From Saururus chinensis (lineage: Eukaryota > Streptophyta > Magnoliopsida > Piperales > Saururaceae): 64,000 nucleotides of DNA. Below, piece by piece: positions 47,608 through 58,485 of the stretch. Position numbers and translations under genes: made by a program. The stretch lies in assembly GCA_035235625.1 (NCBI GenBank), contig CP141150.1, positions 12,648,001-12,712,000 on the forward strand, written 5' to 3'. Each line of letters begins with the position of its first letter. The stretch's first letter is position 1. A model generated the notes under the pieces. It was not told the origin of the DNA. It saw only the letters and a program-made list of their open reading frames with translations, and searched no databases.

Positions 47608-47617
47608 TGAACTTTAT
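47608..47617 (+). promoter_or_regulatory. TATA box of ZF-HD gene 2
   Basis: Sequence ctttataaaacc about 70 bases upstream of the start codon; canonical TTATAAA. Confidence 0.6.
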
Positions 47618-47680
47618 AAAACCAGCGAAGTCCGAAAGAGGCCACAGGCACACAAAGAGAGTGAAGAGTGGAGATAATTC

Positions 47681-48151
47681 ATGGAGGGAGGCGACGGCGA
47701 GGTGATATATGGTGAGTGCATGCGCAACCATGCAGTCGGAATTGGCCTCTTTGCCACCGACGGCTGTGGCGAGTTCATCCTCGACAGGCGCAACCCCAGC
47801 GCCATGATTTGCGATGCATGCAAATGTCATCGAAGCTATCACCGCAGGGTCTCCCTCCCCTCTCCTGCAGCGCCTGGTGGGACATTGCGCATTGCAGAAC
47901 AGAAGCCGAAAGAGCCAAAGAAGTTCACGATCAAGCAGGAGGATAAGATGGTGAGGTTTGCTGACAAGTTGGGATGGATGGTTGGCGGCAAAGAGCAGGA
48001 TGATGAGATTAACCAGTTCTGCTCCGAGATTGGAGTCTCTAAGCAGTCATTCATAGCCTGGGTGCTTGACAACGACAATGACAATTATGCTGGCTCGTCA
48101 GACTTCTGCACTTCTGCTGTCAATTCTGAGCCCTCTGTTAACAAGATGTAG
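47681..48151 (+). CDS. Zinc-finger homeodomain (ZF-HD/ZHD) transcription factor 2, short
   Basis: Single exon, 156 residues. Dimerisation zinc finger about residues 10-57: [40 protein letters not shown]; all zinc ligands kept. Homeodomain-like part about 77-135: FTIKQEDKMVRFADKLGWMV, EINQFCSEIGVSKQSFIAWV. Helix 3 then reads AWVLDNDNDN where ZHDs have VWMHNNK, so the basic, DNA-contacting end has become acidic. Known ZHDs dimerise through the finger and bind DNA through the homeodomain; this copy may keep dimerisation but bind DNA poorly, acting like MIF-type inhibitors. That is inference. TATA box 70 bases upstream. It is the intact head-to-head partner of gene 1. Confidence 0.9.
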   Translation: MEGGDGEVIYGECMRNHAVGIGLFATDGCGEFILDRRNPSAMICDACKCHRSYHRRVSLPSPAAPGGTLRIAEQKPKEPKKFTIKQEDKMVRFADKLGWMVGGKEQDDEINQFCSEIGVSKQSFIAWVLDNDNDNYAGSSDFCTSAVNSEPSVNKM

Positions 48152-49295
48152 ACTGCATGCCGCAGTGAATTATGGTGTTCATCTTCTGAGTTACTTGCTT
48201 GACGGGATTGAATAAGGTTACCATTGAGTCGTATTTTGTTGCAAGCAAAATATATCAGTATTTCGGTTTTTGTTTCAGCTTTCTCTTAATCGGTGATCGA
48301 TGTTATTAATGAAACTAATGGCATTAGTGTTTTAAAAATCGGACCAATTTTTGACTAAAAATAAAAAAAATGAATATAAAAGAAAACATCATCTCCTTAA
48401 TGGAGTATTAATACATATAAAAAGGAGGAGAGGGAGGAAGTTTAGGGTTGTATCCCTCCTTGAATTAATAGTTTTATTTAGTTTTTTAAAATAAATTAAT
48501 TTTAGTTTATTTTTAAAAACTAAATGAAACTTTTAACCAAAAACAACAGAAGTATCATTATTTGTATCTTTCTTTGAGCTAATGTAATTTTTTGATTTAC
48601 CAAGGAAGTCGAGGTGGTGGCCGCAACAACAAAAGAGGAAGATGAGAACTTTTTTTGTGTGTTTGCTTGGTAAATGTGGGCAAACTTCAATTATAATTAG
48701 ATTCAGGTGAAACCATCTTATGTAATTTTCTCCGATACGCCTCCAGCTAGCCTTCCGACCAGGTTTAGGTCGCCAGAGTGCTACTTCCAGTAGTTGTTCT
48801 ACCCTCTTGAGGCTTTGTTTGGAGATATGTGGATGTGTTTTTATGGCGTATGAGGGCAGAACTTCTCACGGGATGGACGATGCTAGCAACTTGAACCATT
48901 GGCCGCCCAACCCTGGCCTCTGTCCATAATGGATATGGGCAGATATTTTGCGGCAAAGGAGGATGTCAACTGGAAAAACGATATCTGATAGAAGGAGATC
49001 CAGTTATCTCGTTTTCGTAAGCCGATATTGGTTTACTGAGCATCATGATAGCATTGAGAAAAGTTTTGACATCTGAAAGATCTCATTGAGCTAGTAAAAG
49101 ACTTTTCATCGTGTGGTTATTTGCTCATGTACGTTCACTCTACCTTACAGCTTACTCGTTATCATTCCTACAATGGTATATATTGAGTTTTTTATTATAA
49201 AAATAGTATAGGCGGTCAATGGGTTTATTAACTGATGAATTTATAAACTCCTGGAAAAGTTTTACAAAGGATTTATTTTACTAGTGATCGATCTG
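48152..49295. other. Intergenic sequence, no gene seen
   Basis: 48152-48260 is the 3' flank shared with ZF-HD gene 1. At 48328-48350 'attagtgttttaaaaatcggacc' resembles a left end of hAT family A, without a partner. 48450-48530 is a worn Stowaway-like foldback. No coding frame supported. Confidence 0.45.
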
Positions 49296-49705
49296 TGTTG
49301 ACGGTGAAACCCATTACGAATTATCATTAAGTGAAGGGCAGTCTTGTCCTTTACTCTACATGACCTAAGTGTTAAATAAAGACATCAAAGTGGCTTACGG
49401 GATTGATGGCGAACAGTTGACGTGAGAAAAATTGCATAGAGTTGGTTTCAGCCGCCATGACCCCGAACCAGAGAGGTCTACGCAGAGAGAAGGAAAACAG
49501 AGATTTTGAGAGGAAGAAGGAGTTTTCTTCTTGTGTATTGCATGAGGAACGTTGCTGAGAAATCGTGTAATTCTCTTATATTCTAATTCTCTATTTAGTA
49601 GAATTGTGTGATCCCGTGGACATAGGCAACAAGGCCGAACCACGTTAAATTCTTTTGTGTACTTTGCTTTCATATTGGCATTTCTAGATCCATATTTCCG
49701 TAACA
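49296..49705 (+). mobile_element. Copia-like LTR remnant
   Basis: Starts TGTTGACGG and ends CGTAACA. Near its 3' end it has 'gtggacataggcaacaaggc' followed by 'cgaaccacg', a block commonly found near the end of plant Copia LTRs. The reverse complement of the same block occurs in the LTR at 52094-52533. No target duplication seen (atctg / cagac), so limits are tentative. Confidence 0.5.
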
Positions 49706-50320
49706 CAGACAAAGAACAGTAAATATATACTATGTTCACCTAGAATACTAGAACATTGTTCGCGCCAAAACTAGAGTACAATAAATTTATACTCTATTTG
49801 GGGAGACTTTGTAGTTTTACTCCCCACAAATCTGTTCTATGGGTGAACTGTTTTGATATTTTTCTAAAGTCATTCATTGCTGGACATAATATAACCTTTT
49901 ATGTTTTAATGGTTAGAAACATCTCTTTTTTAAGGGTTTTCATGTCTCTTCTTTTGGGGTAACTTTTTTTATGTGTTTTATATATAAATATACAAAGAAT
50001 GTATGTTTTTGTTATGAGTTTGTGTATTTTCTTAAAATTGAAAATAATCAACTCTTTCACAAAAGCCTCCAGGAGAGAATAAGAAGATTCTTTATTTTGT
50101 ACCAGTACATTTATCATAAGGTTTTGGCTATTGGAGAAGAGTTCGCTTAAGAAGCCTACAGTAATTTAGTTTACCAAAGGACAAATACTTGAAAGTTATA
50201 CTCTACCCCGTTCGGAGTCATTCTTTATTTAATCGTCTTTGAAATCAAATTGGTCAAACATAAAGTTTCTAACCGTATATGCTCATATTACTTCATTACA
50301 TTTTGACTAGTCTCTTTCGA
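49706..50320. other. AT-rich intergenic sequence, no gene seen
   Basis: Two overlapping open frames on opposite strands near 49756-50117; neither resembles a known protein. Confidence 0.4.
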
Positions 50321-50324
50321 CAAT

Positions 50325-51480
50325 TTTTTTTTTATAATTGAAATACTTTATAAAGCACCAAAGGTCGAGAGAAAACAAAACCGAGGTATGAAGACCACCT
50401 ATCAGCCAAAACAAGGAGACGAAGAAAAAACAGAAACAAAAGCAAGAACAACTCCTAAGCAAGTGGCTATCTAAGACATCAAAAAAGAATAAGAACCAGT
50501 CTTGCCAGAATTCACTTAAAAAGAACAGGTAGAGACAATGTTGGCTTTTAGAGAGAGCCGCTGAAATAAATCTTATCTGCTCTATGCATTATGATAGCCT
50601 TAGCAAGTGATTGTTGTGTTGATATTTTTCCATAGAAAATATGCTTATATATTCCTTTTAGACCAGATGAAAGAAATATAGATTGAGAATATAGTTTTAA
50701 TAAGAGAACCAGCTTGCTGATTCCAATCAATAAATTAAATTAAGCACCCATTTGATCTCAGCGTCAAAGTCAAGGATGATTCTATAGATGTTGCACTTGA
50801 ATAGAATTATACGCTAAACAGACTTTGAATATGGGCAAAGTGAAGAATATGTGACTTCTTGTTTCAACATTGGATCCGCATAGTGAGCACCTCCTATCAA
50901 TTTGAAACCCTCTACAACAACGGTTTTCATGGGTAAGACGACCATTATTCATTACTAGCCTAGTGATAAACTTCTATTTGTCCAGCAGAATATGTGCCGG
51001 ACCAATTGATGCCAAGCAATGGTGGTACAATGGAGTTTGACATGGTTCCAAGCAGATTTGAGTGAAAATTTACCTGATGAAGATATTTAACAATAAGAAT
51101 CAGGAGCATATGTCAAATTAGGGTTGTGAGAAGGAACTGAAATTGTAGAAGGAGATAGAAGAGACCATGAGCCTCTTTGAGATAAATTAGATAACTTTGT
51201 CATTTATAGATTCTCCTAACTGATGCATTGTTCTATGTCCAAGCTTTAGCACAAGGTGTTGATTAATCCATGGATCTTTCCAGGTATAAATACTAGACCC
51301 ATTGACAATTTTGATAATACAATCCTTCATCATGAGAGTAGGAATGATTTTAAAGCAAATGAGAATTGCACCACAATGATTTTTATTATTTAAGAGATGC
51401 CAAAATTGTTTGGTGAGGCTTGCAGCATTGCAATCTTTTATACTTCTGACACCTAACACGCATACTTCTCTAAAAATTTA
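50325..51480 (-). mobile_element. L1-type LINE fragment (3' region)
   Basis: Minus strand: LGVRSIKDCNAASLTKQFWH, IVNGSSIYTWKDPWI and LGHRTMHQLGESINDKVI (51459-51187) are the segment between RT and zinc region of plant L1 ORF2 ('G.G.R....N.ALL.K..W', 'G....W.DPW'). A degenerate zinc region follows to about 50800 and the 3' end is at about 50325. Confidence 0.75.
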
Positions 51481-51661
51481 TAAAAAATAAACCTGATAAT
51501 ATACTAAAATATAAAAATAGGCGGGGATTTCCATAATTGTAAAAATAGTCTCTCGCATATATATGTGAGAAGGTACTAAATATACGACTATGCCCTTAGA
51601 AACCTTCTAAGTGAAAATGAGTAACTGCCAATTAAAAATATAAAATCAAACATGCTAGACC

Positions 51662-52940
51662 ATGGCTTCTCATTCCCAAAGTATTCTGATGACGATGATC
51701 CTTCCCATTGCCATGATGATTCTCATGGCGTCCTACCCCTGCCCCTCTCTCGCAACAGGCTTATGCAACAAAGACGACAAAGCTGCTCTTCTTCAAATGA
51801 AATCGCAACTGGGCTATCCCCAATCATCTCCTCCTGGGACTCCAACAATGACTAATGTGTCATGGGAGGGAGTTACTTGCAATATGGACAACCGCGTGGG
51901 TACTCTATGGATCAAAGACATGTCAACGGCTCCATCACCCAGAAATCAGCAAACTCACCTCGCTTATTGTCCTTGCCTTGGTCAATCTCCCCTATCTCAG
52001 CGAGAGAGCTCCCAACCACCATCACCCAACTTACCAACTTCACTTGCTTGGAAATCCGCTGGACCCAGCTCTTCGGCCAACTCCCAAGAATTTTGTAATA
52101 GCATAATCCAAAATAAAGTAGGAAAATAATACAAGTAAATAAAAAGAGCAAGACAAAGAAATTTATGTGGTTCAGCAAGGTGTCTACGTCTACGTCTACG
52201 ATTGGAGAGAGCCTTCCACTATTATTTGAGAAATATCCGAATAAATTACAAGCCTCTCAAATAGTCCCTTGAGAGAAACCCCTTGTACACCCAATCTCAG
52301 AATTAAAATCAAGAGAAAAAAATTCTCTTTGCTGCCCAAAACCAAGAGAAATAAGAGAAGTTCTCTCAGCCTCACAGCCCACGTAAAAGAGAAAAAAAAA
52401 AACTTCTCCAATCACGTCCGTGTGTAACAAAACAGAGAGAGATAAGTTTAAGAAAATTTTATTTCGGTTCACCTTTATCAAGTACATAACGGAGACTGGA
52501 GTCGTGTTGGACTTTTCAAACATAAGTCATGAATAACACAGACAACCTCGGCCAACTGACAACTCCAGAACCTCGTCCCATCCCCGATTCCCTCGGCAAG
52601 CTGAAGAAGCTCATGATCCTGCCTTTCTTCCATAACCAGCTATCTGGCCCCATATCCCTAAGTCCCTTGGCAAGCTGACGAACCTCATCAGCATGCAACT
52701 TTCCTACAACTAGTTATCCGGCCTCATTCCTGCCTCGTTTAGCAATCTCCCCAAACTCTATGAGCACAGCCTCGACCAAAACCAGCTAAACAGTAGCATC
52801 CCGAAGTCCGTGGCAAACTTAAACCTGGAGTCGGTTGACCTCACGCAAAACAGTTTCTTTGGCGATGCCTCGGTACTCTTTGGCTGGGAAAAGTGGACAA
52901 CATCGCTCTCAACATTTCTAGGAATTAGTTCTCGTTTGAA
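51662..52940 (+). pseudogene. Polygalacturonase-inhibitor-like (PGIP) LRR gene, broken
   Basis: Residues 1-32 form a signal-peptide-like start (MTMILPIAMMILMASYPC), then LCNKDDKAALLQMKSQLGY and VSWEGVTCN, the PGIP N-terminal cap. Around 51925 the frame shifts; the next frame gives ANSPRLLSLPWSI, then TTITQLTNFTCLEIRWTQL. At 52094-52533 an LTR is inserted. The gene resumes at 52534 with DNLGQL, then PDSLGKLKKLMIL, NQLSGPI, SLGKLTNLISMQLSYN, a stop, LSGLIPASFSNLPKL, SIPKSVANLNLESVDLTQN, FGWEK, fitting PGIP repeats 4-9. Functional PGIPs are apoplastic inhibitors of fungal polygalacturonases; here a frameshift, the LTR and internal stops rule out a product. Confidence 0.88.
52094..52533 (-). mobile_element. 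Copia-like solo LTR inserted in the PGIP gene
   Basis: Interrupts the PGIP reading between '...PRIL' and 'DNLGQ'. On the minus strand it starts about TGTGTTATTC and ends CTATTACA, and near its end has 'gtagacaccttgctgaacca', the same block as the LTR at 49296. The block 'gtctac' is triplicated at 52182-52199. No clear 5-bp duplication; flanks are worn. Confidence 0.6.
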
Positions 52941-53517
52941 CTTTACATTGATTGGTGGTGTTTCCCCAAAACATCATTGTGCTCGATAGGAAATATTATC
53001 GTGTAACCGATTGCACAATAGAAAATACATATTATCGTGTAGACAAGAGAGGAAATATTATTGAGTAATTAATCACAGTATATTGTATTCTTCAACTATG
53101 ACACTACAATAGGTAATTCTTGTGTCATATTTTAATTTACACTATATCGTATAGTCGATCACACAATAGTACTAGTATCATATTCTTTAAAACTGCCAAT
53201 TTATAGTTAGCAATTGCCCACTTTCAATTGGATAGTGACATTTCCACAACAAATACACTTATAAAAACTTACACAAGAGTTTTGATTGGACTTCACAAAT
53301 GAGCCCTACATAAAGTTCACATGTGCTCACTTCTCAATACCAATTAAAACTCATGTGTAAGCCTTTGATGTTGAAATATCATTTTCCCTTTCAATGGGAA
53401 AGCTTTTAAGGGCATAGACATCTTTTTAGTGCTTTCTTACATGTGTGGGACTTTATTTTTGCAATTATAAAATTCTCTATCTATTTTTGTATTCCAGCCA
53501 ATTGTAAGGTCTATTTC
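52941..53517. other. Intergenic sequence, no gene seen
   Basis: Repeated short words (attatcgtgta at 52997 and 53032). The last eight bases TCTATTTC (53510-53517) are the target site of the next element. Confidence 0.4.
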
Positions 53518-55127
53518 TAGGGTTGTAAATGAGCCGAGCTGGCTCATGAGCAAACTCGGCTCGGTTAGGCTCGGCTCGAGTTAAACTCAACTCGAATCAA
53601 GCTCTACTCGAACTCGATTCGAGCTCGAATAAGTTCGAGCCGAGTTCGAGCTGACCCCTGCTCGACTCGGCTCGGCTCGATTAAAACTCGAACTCGATGC
53701 TACTCGGCTCGAGCTCGAACTCGAATATAATTTCAAAATTATATATAAATAATATATATAAAATAAATAATGTATATATATATGCATATTTTATATAAAC
53801 ATAATTGTTAATTTAAATATATATTTATAGCATACTCCCTCCGTTCTTAGATTAATAGCTCTATTTGATTAGTTCATTTTGAAAAATCTTATTGAGCTAT
53901 TAATCTAAGACAAATGGAATATATAAAACGACGTATAATCACATATTTATATACTAATATTATGTATCGTATTGATATATGAGACCCGTTTATATGAGTC
54001 AAGGCTCACTCATGACTATGTGAGTATAGATGTCATACATCATCATATTACGATATAAGAACACACATAACTCGGGAGGTAGATTAGTTTATGTTTTCTT
54101 GCGCATTTAGATCTCGATCTGATGGCCTATAATATTTTTGATCATTCTGACGTACGAGAGTCTAAACTCATATAAAAAAATTTCATGATATATATCCTTG
54201 TTAAATTATAACGGATATATAATTTTTATATATGATATATATTTTATAAAAATAAAAATATTGGAGATGCAAACACTAATATACTCCTTTTGTCTCAAAT
54301 TAATAGGGCTATTTGATTCTTGAAGATGAACTAAAATTAGTTCAATTGAAAAACCAAATGAAGCTATAAGTATATGACAGATGGTCAACATGATATCACA
54401 CTAATATACTTAAAAATAATTTTAGAAGAAGCATGGCATTTGTGGACCAACCTTAGTTTAGAAAAGAATGATTAGATATTCTTTTAAAAGTTGAAGCATG
54501 ACATTGGGACCATCCTCATCTTACAAAATGTATATCTTTATTACATGTACTTCAGAATTTTTTAGAGGCACACTAAGATTATAGAATACCTTTTTTATTA
54601 GTAATTTATAAACATGTAAAAAAAAGAAAACACAAAAAAGTAGATGACAATGTTGCCTAAATAATTTTTTTATTTTTTACATCTTTTTTAGTGATTATAT
54701 GTACATAAAGAGAGAAAAATAATAATGTTGCATTTCTTTAGCATATGTAACTAAAACTTATTTGTCATAGTTTTCTTTTTTCATAGTGAATATAATCAAA
54801 TGTTCACGGTGTAGTCGTAATACTTGTTTAAGTATATATATTAATATTTAATACTAAAAGTATATTAGTATATGTGATACTTCATATACTTTATATTTAT
54901 ATATAGATTATTTTTATTTTTTTAGTTCGAGCCCAGCTCGAGCCAAGGCTTATGATTCACTTATACAGGTTCGAGCTCGAGCTCGAGCCAAGCTTTGGAT
55001 TTCTAATTCGAGCCGAGCTCGAGCTAAAAGGTTAGAGTTTATTTGAGCTTCGAACAGAGCTTCAGCAATTCAAGCTTGAGCCGAAACAGCCTAATACTCG
55101 GCTCAGTTCGGCTCGTTAACACCCCTA
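53518..55127. mobile_element. hAT-type nonautonomous element (family B), 1.61 kb, perfect 8-bp target duplication
   Basis: Left end TAGGGTTGTAAATGAGCCGA; reverse complement of the right end TAGGGGTGTTAACGAGCCGA. Flanked by TCTATTTC at 53510-53517 and 55128-55135, identical. The first 200 and last 200 bases are packed with 'gagctcgagc', 'ggctcgagttc' and similar subterminal repeats; the middle is very AT-rich and holds at least one Stowaway MITE. No transposase. Confidence 0.92.
53835..53920. mobile_element. Stowaway MITE nested in the hAT-type element
   Basis: Left CTCCCTCCGTTCTTAGATTA; right 'taatctaagacaaatggaat', good inverted ends, with TA on each side. A second, more worn copy is at about 54283-54375 (ctccttttgtctcaaattaa). 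Confidence 0.75.
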
Positions 55128-55149
55128 TCTATTTCTATAAAATTTTCAA

Positions 55150-56950
55150 CTTTTCTCTAAGAGATATTGTGAAAAGCTAGAGAGAAAAATATCCCTTTCC
55201 ATAGAAAAGATGAAAATAGTTTTTCAAAATAGGGAATGACTTTGCGAGGAAGCTTAGGAGGATAATATAGCTAAAGGCCATTGAACATTGATTTAATTAA
55301 TTATAGTCTTCCCGCATAAGACAAGAGATGGGCTTCCCAACCTGAAATCCGATAATGATTTTGTCCAAAAGAGCTTACAAAGAGTAAAATATAATCTTCT
55401 AGATGACAATGGCAGCCAAAGATAAACTAACTTGAAACAATGACTGAATGGCGCCTTTATTGTTGCAACTGGTTAAAACAAATGGTGGCTTTTAGAAGCA
55501 TTCGCTACAAGGCCACAGAAGGAGTCAAAGGACTAAAAAGTAATTAAAATTTCTTGAAATGAAACAATGGAGTCCTGAGTGAATATGATAACATCATCAG
55601 CGAACAATAAATGGGAGATAGTTGGTGCTTCATCAAATTTTGGAGGACAAACTTCACCGTCCTGACATTGTTTATGCTACATTTAGAAAAAAAATCTTCC
55701 ATGCATAAAATAAAGATGAAAGGAGACATAGGACAACCTTGTCTAGGACCACATTTAGGTCGAAAAATAGTTTGAACCATTAATGAGCATGCTAAAAGAA
55801 GTGGTGCAAATGCATTCTCTAATCCAGTTGATCCATGTAGAATCAAAGTTTAGATCTTTTAAAACAAATAGAACAAAGTCCCAATGTATCAAAGGCCTTT
55901 TTAAGATCAACCTTCAGACCAAATCTTTTGGGATTACTTTTTTTGAGAAAGTTATGCACCAGCTCATGAGCTAAACGAATATTTCCCTGGTAATTCTGTT
56001 TTGCAAAAAGCAGACTGATTGCAGCTAACAAGAGAGGGAAGAACCTTTGAATGCCGACTGGTTAGGATTTTTGTGATCACCTTGTATAGAAAATTGCAGT
56101 GGCAAATAGGTCGGAACTCGTTAAATGACCTCGCGTTAGGTTTCTTGTGAGGAATGTAGAGTTTAATCCATGAAGCATATTCCCATTAATGAAAAAATCC
56201 TTTATTGCAGCCAAAACATTTGTACAAACAATATCCCAAAAGGCAACGAAGAATTACTCTAGTGAATCCATTGGGTCCTTGCGCTTTGTTGTTGGCAGGG
56301 GCCATAATAACACTTCTAATCTCATTATCAACAACTACCTAAGAAAGCGATCGATGAAGCAATATCCTAGTCCATGCGGATTTGGAATGGAATTGACTGA
56401 GGCGTAGGGCTTGTGACTGGAAGAATTCTACCTCTTCTTTCCCAATATCCTCATAATTATTTAAAATAACACCATTAGAATTCCAAATTTCATGAATTGT
56501 ATTTTTAATGCACTGAGAAGCAACTGAAGAGTAAAAAACCTTTTGCACTTGTCACCTTCTCGCAGCCAATTTATACAACATTTCTGACGATAAAAGCTCT
56601 CTCTATCTCCTCATTTGTAAATAGACAAATCCTTTCTTCAAATTCCTAACAAATGAAAGATGCATTTGACAGGTCAGACCTTAGTTGCTCATGAGCGAGA
56701 TTCAAATTTAATTCTGCATTCTTCAACCAATTGTAGAATGGGCAATCACATTTCCTTGTTGAAGATTTGTTGTAGACCTTTCCTACGAAGATATTTAAGA
56801 GACCTCTTGCCATCACAGTGTGACATTCAGAAAATTCTAAATACTTTTTAGGTATTTTGGATGAATTTCCTAAGTGTATTGTGAGTTAGGGATCTATCTA
56901 CATGACTTTTGATATGTCGGTGGTTCAAGACATTATCTCTAGACACGCCT
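55150..56950 (-). mobile_element. L1-type LINE fragment (RT region)
   Basis: Minus strand: EIWNSNGVILNNYEDIGKEEV (56470-56400), RT parts about 56330-56000, LAHELVHNFLKKS and FGLKVDLKKAFDTLG (55980-55880), GPRQGCPMSPFIFILCMEDF (55760-55690), FADDVIIF at about 55590, then LMREDYN...LNQCS (AGR.tLIKSVL-like, about 55310). Several frameshifts and stops. Confidence 0.8.
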
Positions 56951-58485
56951 GTAACAAACTAGCCAGCACTTACCTTCTGTTGAATGCCATTATTTTTTCT
57001 GCATCTTTTATTTTTTATACCCCTATAAACCCTAGAAAACCCAAACCCTAAGTGTAAGGGAGGTGGCTAGAGCTGGTGAGGCAATTTTATAGAGATCTGG
57101 GCTCCAAGAGATGGAAAGCTTCTGAAGGACTTGAAGTAGGATCATTATTATATCAATAGTTTAGTCCTTCTGCAAGTAAAATGAATGAATCAATTCTACA
57201 AAAGCATAGTTAGTAAGTAATGAACATGTTTTACATGAAAAGTGTGAATTAGATGAATAATACTTGATAAAGGGTTAAATTCCACTAAGTTTTATAGTTG
57301 TCGATAATTTTTTGGATTGATGAATAAAGTTCACAAAAACTTTGGGAGAAGTTTAGAGACCAAATAATCGTCGACATGGGCTTCAACCCAGTCGATAGAA
57401 GATGACGTGAGCTGGACCTATTGACATGGTGTTGACAAAAAAATTAGCATGAAATTATAGGGTGTCAAGAGTAAAAAGAGGGAGAATTCTTAATGAACTA
57501 GCATGAACAAGTATTGGAGAAACTCTTGAATGAGAGTTTAGGGAAGTGCCCTTAACATGAGTGGTGGACTCCATGGAACCATGTTGACAATGAAAAAGAA
57601 GAAGAAGAAGAAGACCTTGTGAACACAGTCTCCGATGGTAGGATGGAAAACTGAGAGGGAAAAAAATCAAAAATATGCATAATTAATGAGCATAAGACAT
57701 CCCTACGCCAAAAGGAGAATAAAACTAAAGTATATAAAAGACAAGGAAGGGCAAATTAAGTATAATTGACTAATTTGCCCTAAAAGACTTGGAGAAAGAA
57801 TTATGTTCTTGGGTACATAGAGTGGGCTGAAGGAGAGGCTTAGTGGCTAATATTATAAAAAAAATATAAATAATTTATTATAATTTATTTTATATTATTT
57901 ATTATTTATTGATCGCTTGGTCATTTACCCGTTACTTGCCTATTTATCTAATGGGTATGGGTAATTATTAAAGTACGAGTAATGAATGAGAAAATGAATA
58001 GGGTGTGAATAAAAGTTTTAAAAGTGGGTATAAATGTGGGTATTCATGTGTATTCATAAAACCATTCAAGGTCTTGATTTGAAAAAAATATTCGAGAACA
58101 GCCTACCACAAATAGTTATGGGCCTTCAGACAAGGAAAGCAATCTTTCCATGATGTTAATAGAATTGAACTCTCAAGAGGAATGCCCTGCCTCTAAGCAC
58201 TGTTCTCACAATAGAGTGAGCCCATAACCCCACTGGTTCCAGCTTCTGGCACCCTTCAATGAAGGCGCGGCATTCCGGCCCAACTTCAACCTCTATCTGG
58301 GCCTTCGTGTATAGTGTCAGTAAAGCAGTTAGCCCACTGGATCTGCCCATAGGCCAGCACTGGGCTCAAGCCCGACAACACTGGGGCGAGCCACCCCCTT
58401 CAGTGCTCCCTCCCCACCACCCCCTTCCCGCCCCTTCTTCTCCAACGCAGCCAAGCAGCACGAGCGGAGCTGCAGAGTTGCAGAA
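56951..58485. other. Intergenic sequence and PPR promoter region
   Basis: 57880-58050 resembles the right part of the hAT-type element at 22420-22590 (tatttattg(a/t)tcg, ggtcatttac, aaaagtgggtat), so it is a fragment of family B. 57598-57612 is a short gaa run. 58260-58485 turns GC-rich and leads into the PPR gene; no TATA box is evident. Confidence 0.5.

Noticed and set aside
47576..48084. Antisense frames over ZF-HD gene 2, and similar ones over gene 1 at 40399-40995
   Set aside because: Shadows of the ZF-HD reading frames.
49756..50117. Small open frames in AT-rich sequence
   Set aside because: Opposite-strand overlap, low-complexity composition and no domain.
57027..57053. Interstitial telomere-like repeat (aaaccctag, aaaccctaa)
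   Set aside because: Only two imperfect, non-adjacent units; also a common promoter motif.
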